A DNA stretch of 7,020 nt, from positions 1 to 7,020 of the forward strand of contig CALDPL010000288.1 of the NCBI GenBank assembly GCA_937911965.1, given 5' to 3'. The translations under genes and the position numbers were made by a program. The notes beneath the pieces are model-generated. The model did not search any database. It worked only from the letters and a program-made list of their open reading frames with translations, and was not told the origin of the DNA. Of the stretch, positions 5,322 through 7,020 are shown in pieces. The stretch comes from an uncultured Allomuricauda sp. GTDB lineage: Bacteria > Bacteroidota > Bacteroidia > Flavobacteriales > Flavobacteriaceae. The stretch's first letter is position 1, and every line of letters begins with the position of its first letter.

Positions 5322-6299
5322 ATGAAGAACATTTACATCCTGGTCCCACAGACCGCTGTGCCCTCAGGAGTTACAGGTCCTCGTTACCTATTTACCACGG
5401 CGAACCAATTTTTGCGATCTGCCGGTAGGGAACCCTTGTTCAACGTTCATTTGGTGGGCATGGATCGGAAGATCCTTGTGCAGGACGGGCTGTATTCGAT
5501 CAATACCGATTTCATGTTGGAAGAAAGCGGACAGGCCGATCTGCTTATCGTTCCCCCGATCTTTGGGGATATGGCAACCGCCCTGGAGCTGAACCGCTCC
5601 TCCCTGCCCTGGATAAGGAATCAGTTCGAAAACGGGGCGGAAGTGGCCTCCCTCTGCGTGGGCGCCTTTCTGTTGGCATCCACCGGCCTGCTCAATGGAA
5701 AGAAATGTTCCACCCATTGGGCCTATTACCGCGAATTTGAGGAAATGTTTCCCGAAGTGGAAGTGGTGGACGGGGGGATCATCACCGAGGAAAACGGCAT
5801 TTATTCCAGCGGAGGGGCCAATTCCTTTTGGAACCTGCTGCTCTACATCCTCGAGAAATACACCGACAGGGACACTGCCATCCTGGCCTCCAAATACTTT
5901 GCCATAGACTTTGACAGAAACAGCCAAGCGGCCTTTATGATGTTCAAAGGACAGAAGGACCACAGGGACGAGAAGGTGAAACAGATCCAGGAATACATCG
6001 AAGGGAACTACGGGGAGCGGATGACCGTGGACGGGCTGGCCCAAAGGGTGGCCATGAGCCGTAGGAGTTTTGAACGCCGCTTCAAACAGGCCACAGGAAA
6101 TACGGTGGTGGAATACCTCCAAAGGGTCAAGATCGAGGCGGCCAAACGCAGTTTTGAATCCAGTCGTAAAAATATAAGTGAGGTCATGTACGATGTGGGC
6201 TATTCGGATTCCAAGGCCTTTAGGAACGTCTTCAAAAAACTTACGGGCCTTACCCCCATCGAATACCGGAACAAATACAACCGGGATGCCGTGGCCTAA
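5322..6299 (+). CDS. GlxA-family transcriptional regulator (DJ-1/PfpI-like domain + AraC HTH)
   Basis: This 325-aa protein is a DNA-binding regulator of the GlxA type. Residues 1-185 form a DJ-1/PfpI-like domain: strand IYILVPQTAVPS (4-15), DLLIVPP (73-79), the nucleophile-elbow-like SLCVGAFLLASTGLLNG (110-126) with Cys112, and THW (131-133) with His132. Many relatives use this domain for ligand sensing rather than catalysis. Residues about 215-320 are an AraC-type double helix-turn-helix: MTVDGLAQRVAMSRRSFERRF (234-254), then NISEVMYDVGYSDSKAFRNVF (284-304) and the LTGLTPIEYR signature (307-316). Length is normal. The ATG at 5322 fits the family N-terminus exactly. It is divergent from the VOC run and probably controls it and itself; the inducer is unknown. 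Its TAA overlaps the stop codon of the convergent gene. Confidence 0.95.
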   Translation: MKNIYILVPQTAVPSGVTGPRYLFTTANQFLRSAGREPLFNVHLVGMDRKILVQDGLYSINTDFMLEESGQADLLIVPPIFGDMATALELNRSSLPWIRNQFENGAEVASLCVGAFLLASTGLLNGKKCSTHWAYYREFEEMFPEVEVVDGGIITEENGIYSSGGANSFWNLLLYILEKYTDRDTAILASKYFAIDFDRNSQAAFMMFKGQKDHRDEKVKQIQEYIEGNYGERMTVDGLAQRVAMSRRSFERRFKQATGNTVVEYLQRVKIEAAKRSFESSRKNISEVMYDVGYSDSKAFRNVFKKLTGLTPIEYRNKYNRDAVA

Positions 6300-7020
6300 G
6301 CCCTGAGTTTGGGCTGCAGCCACAGCCAGCCCATACACAATAGGAACGGGACAAAGAACCAATAGGGGGACAGGGGAACCCGTTTCCCATGCCGGGGATT
6401 TTCGGGTTCGACAAAGTTTTTTCCGTATTTGTTCCCATTGGAACGGAGCAATTCCATTTGCCCCACGGCCTTCCTTTGATCCTCCGAAAAGACAAAATAG
6501 TTGAATGTGGAAAGGGAATCCCCTTGGATTTCCATGCGGTTCCAACCCACTTTTTTGGGATATTGGGTGCCCCGCCAAAGCACGGGCAAATGGAAGTCCT
6601 GAAGCAAGGGGATTTGGGCCCCTTCGGCGGTCATCACCTGTGGATTTAGGTCGTTTGCCCTCAATTGGAATTCAAAGGGGGCGTCCACGCGGGGCAAGGT
6701 CGTGATCCCCTGCCATTGCACCCCCACCTCCCTTGGGCCCACCGCTGCCTCGACCACGGTCGTCCAGAGTTTTGAATACAGCTCCGTTTCCCCACTGAGC
6801 AACAGCCCATAACTATCCTTGATCAGGGTGGTCGCAATTCTACCCCGTTCCATGGGTGTGTAGGATGCCAGGGGTATGCCGTCCATTGTAATGGGTTGCA
6901 TCGGAAATTGTTGCCGAAAGGAGAAGGGGTATTTTTCAAGGTCCCTCGGACTATCCTCCAAGGGGATTGTGGTTTGGGGGTCCCGGACAAAACCCAGGGG
7001 AAAATTTCCGGGAGTGCCGT
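6296..7020 (-). CDS. Unrecognised protein with C-terminal membrane segment (C-terminal part, cut by window edge)
   Basis: The frame is open from the right edge to a TAG at 6296, giving 240 residues, and no start is visible. A TTG at 6961 could serve as a start but the frame continues upstream of it with similar composition, so the gene very likely begins outside. Most of the visible part is strand-rich and probably extracytoplasmic. The stretch GRIATTLIKDSYGLLLSGE, followed by ELYSKLWTTVVEAA, resembles from memory the C-terminal half of large Bacteroidota membrane proteins of the BatA-N-terminal/glutamine-amidotransferase-like kind. The last ~25 residues hold one membrane helix (YWFFVPFLLCMGWLWL) and a short basic tail PKLRA. 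That family link is a guess. It is convergent with the regulator, the two stop codons overlapping, with no terminator between them. Confidence 0.8.
   Translation of the reverse strand, partial: GTPGNFPLGFVRDPQTTIPLEDSPRDLEKYPFSFRQQFPMQPITMDGIPLASYTPMERGRIATTLIKDSYGLLLSGETELYSKLWTTVVEAAVGPREVGVQWQGITTLPRVDAPFEFQLRANDLNPQVMTAEGAQIPLLQDFHLPVLWRGTQYPKKVGWNRMEIQGDSLSTFNYFVFSEDQRKAVGQMELLRSNGNKYGKNFVEPENPRHGKRVPLSPYWFFVPFLLCMGWLWLQPKLRA

Noticed and set aside
5209..5349. N-terminal extension of the single-domain VOC gene
   Set aside because: It crosses the divergent promoter and the start of the regulator and does not resemble the family.
5388..6578. Long minus-strand frame (about 396 codons) opposite the regulator
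   Set aside because: It is the antisense of the GlxA-type gene, rich in His, Gly, Val and Phe as expected from a GC-biased shadow.

Overview
The window looks like chromosomal DNA of a marine-type Flavobacteriaceae bacterium (phylum Bacteroidota) with fairly high GC for that family. The evidence is a TTG-N19-TATATTTG promoter of the Bacteroidota sigma type, start codons preceded by A-rich stretches rather than strong Shine-Dalgarno sites, a lipoprotein with a Bacteroidota-style lipobox and acidic residues after the cysteine, and protein families typical of the group (YceI, Lipocalin_4-like, DUF1801, PhnB-like VOC, AHSA1-type SRPBCC, DoxX). Genus cannot be fixed from the sequence. I see no tRNA, rRNA, CRISPR array, insertion sequence or origin.

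Left part (1-2180, genes on the minus strand): a YceI-family periplasmic protein is followed after 34 bp by the start of a secreted, probably outer-membrane protein that runs off the left edge. A roughly 510-bp gene-free stretch upstream holds two hairpins that may end transcription of the next gene, a 174-aa lipocalin-like lipoprotein.

Middle (2181-5208, minus strand): two runs of small cytoplasmic or membrane genes. The run nearest the regulator is a single-domain VOC protein, a DUF1801 protein (3-nt gap) and a two-domain VOC protein, closed by a hairpin with a T-tract. The second run is a DoxX-like membrane protein, an AHSA1/SRPBCC protein and an 84-aa unrecognised protein with an HMA-like look. 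These families recur together in Bacteroidota and are generally linked to stress or small-molecule handling, but no substrate can be named here.

Right part (5209-7020): a 113-bp divergent spacer separates the VOC run from a plus-strand GlxA-type regulator (DJ-1/PfpI-like domain plus AraC HTH). The spacer has an 8-bp inverted repeat and a near-perfect promoter so close to the regulator's ATG that its mRNA may be leaderless. The regulator meets, tail to tail with overlapping stop codons, the C-terminal part of an unrecognised protein with a C-terminal membrane segment.

Working model (inference): the GlxA-type regulator senses a small molecule and controls itself and the divergent VOC-DUF1801-VOC run, possibly also DoxX-SRPBCC. 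I see no clearly novel system; the regulator/VOC module and its promoter are the best leads.
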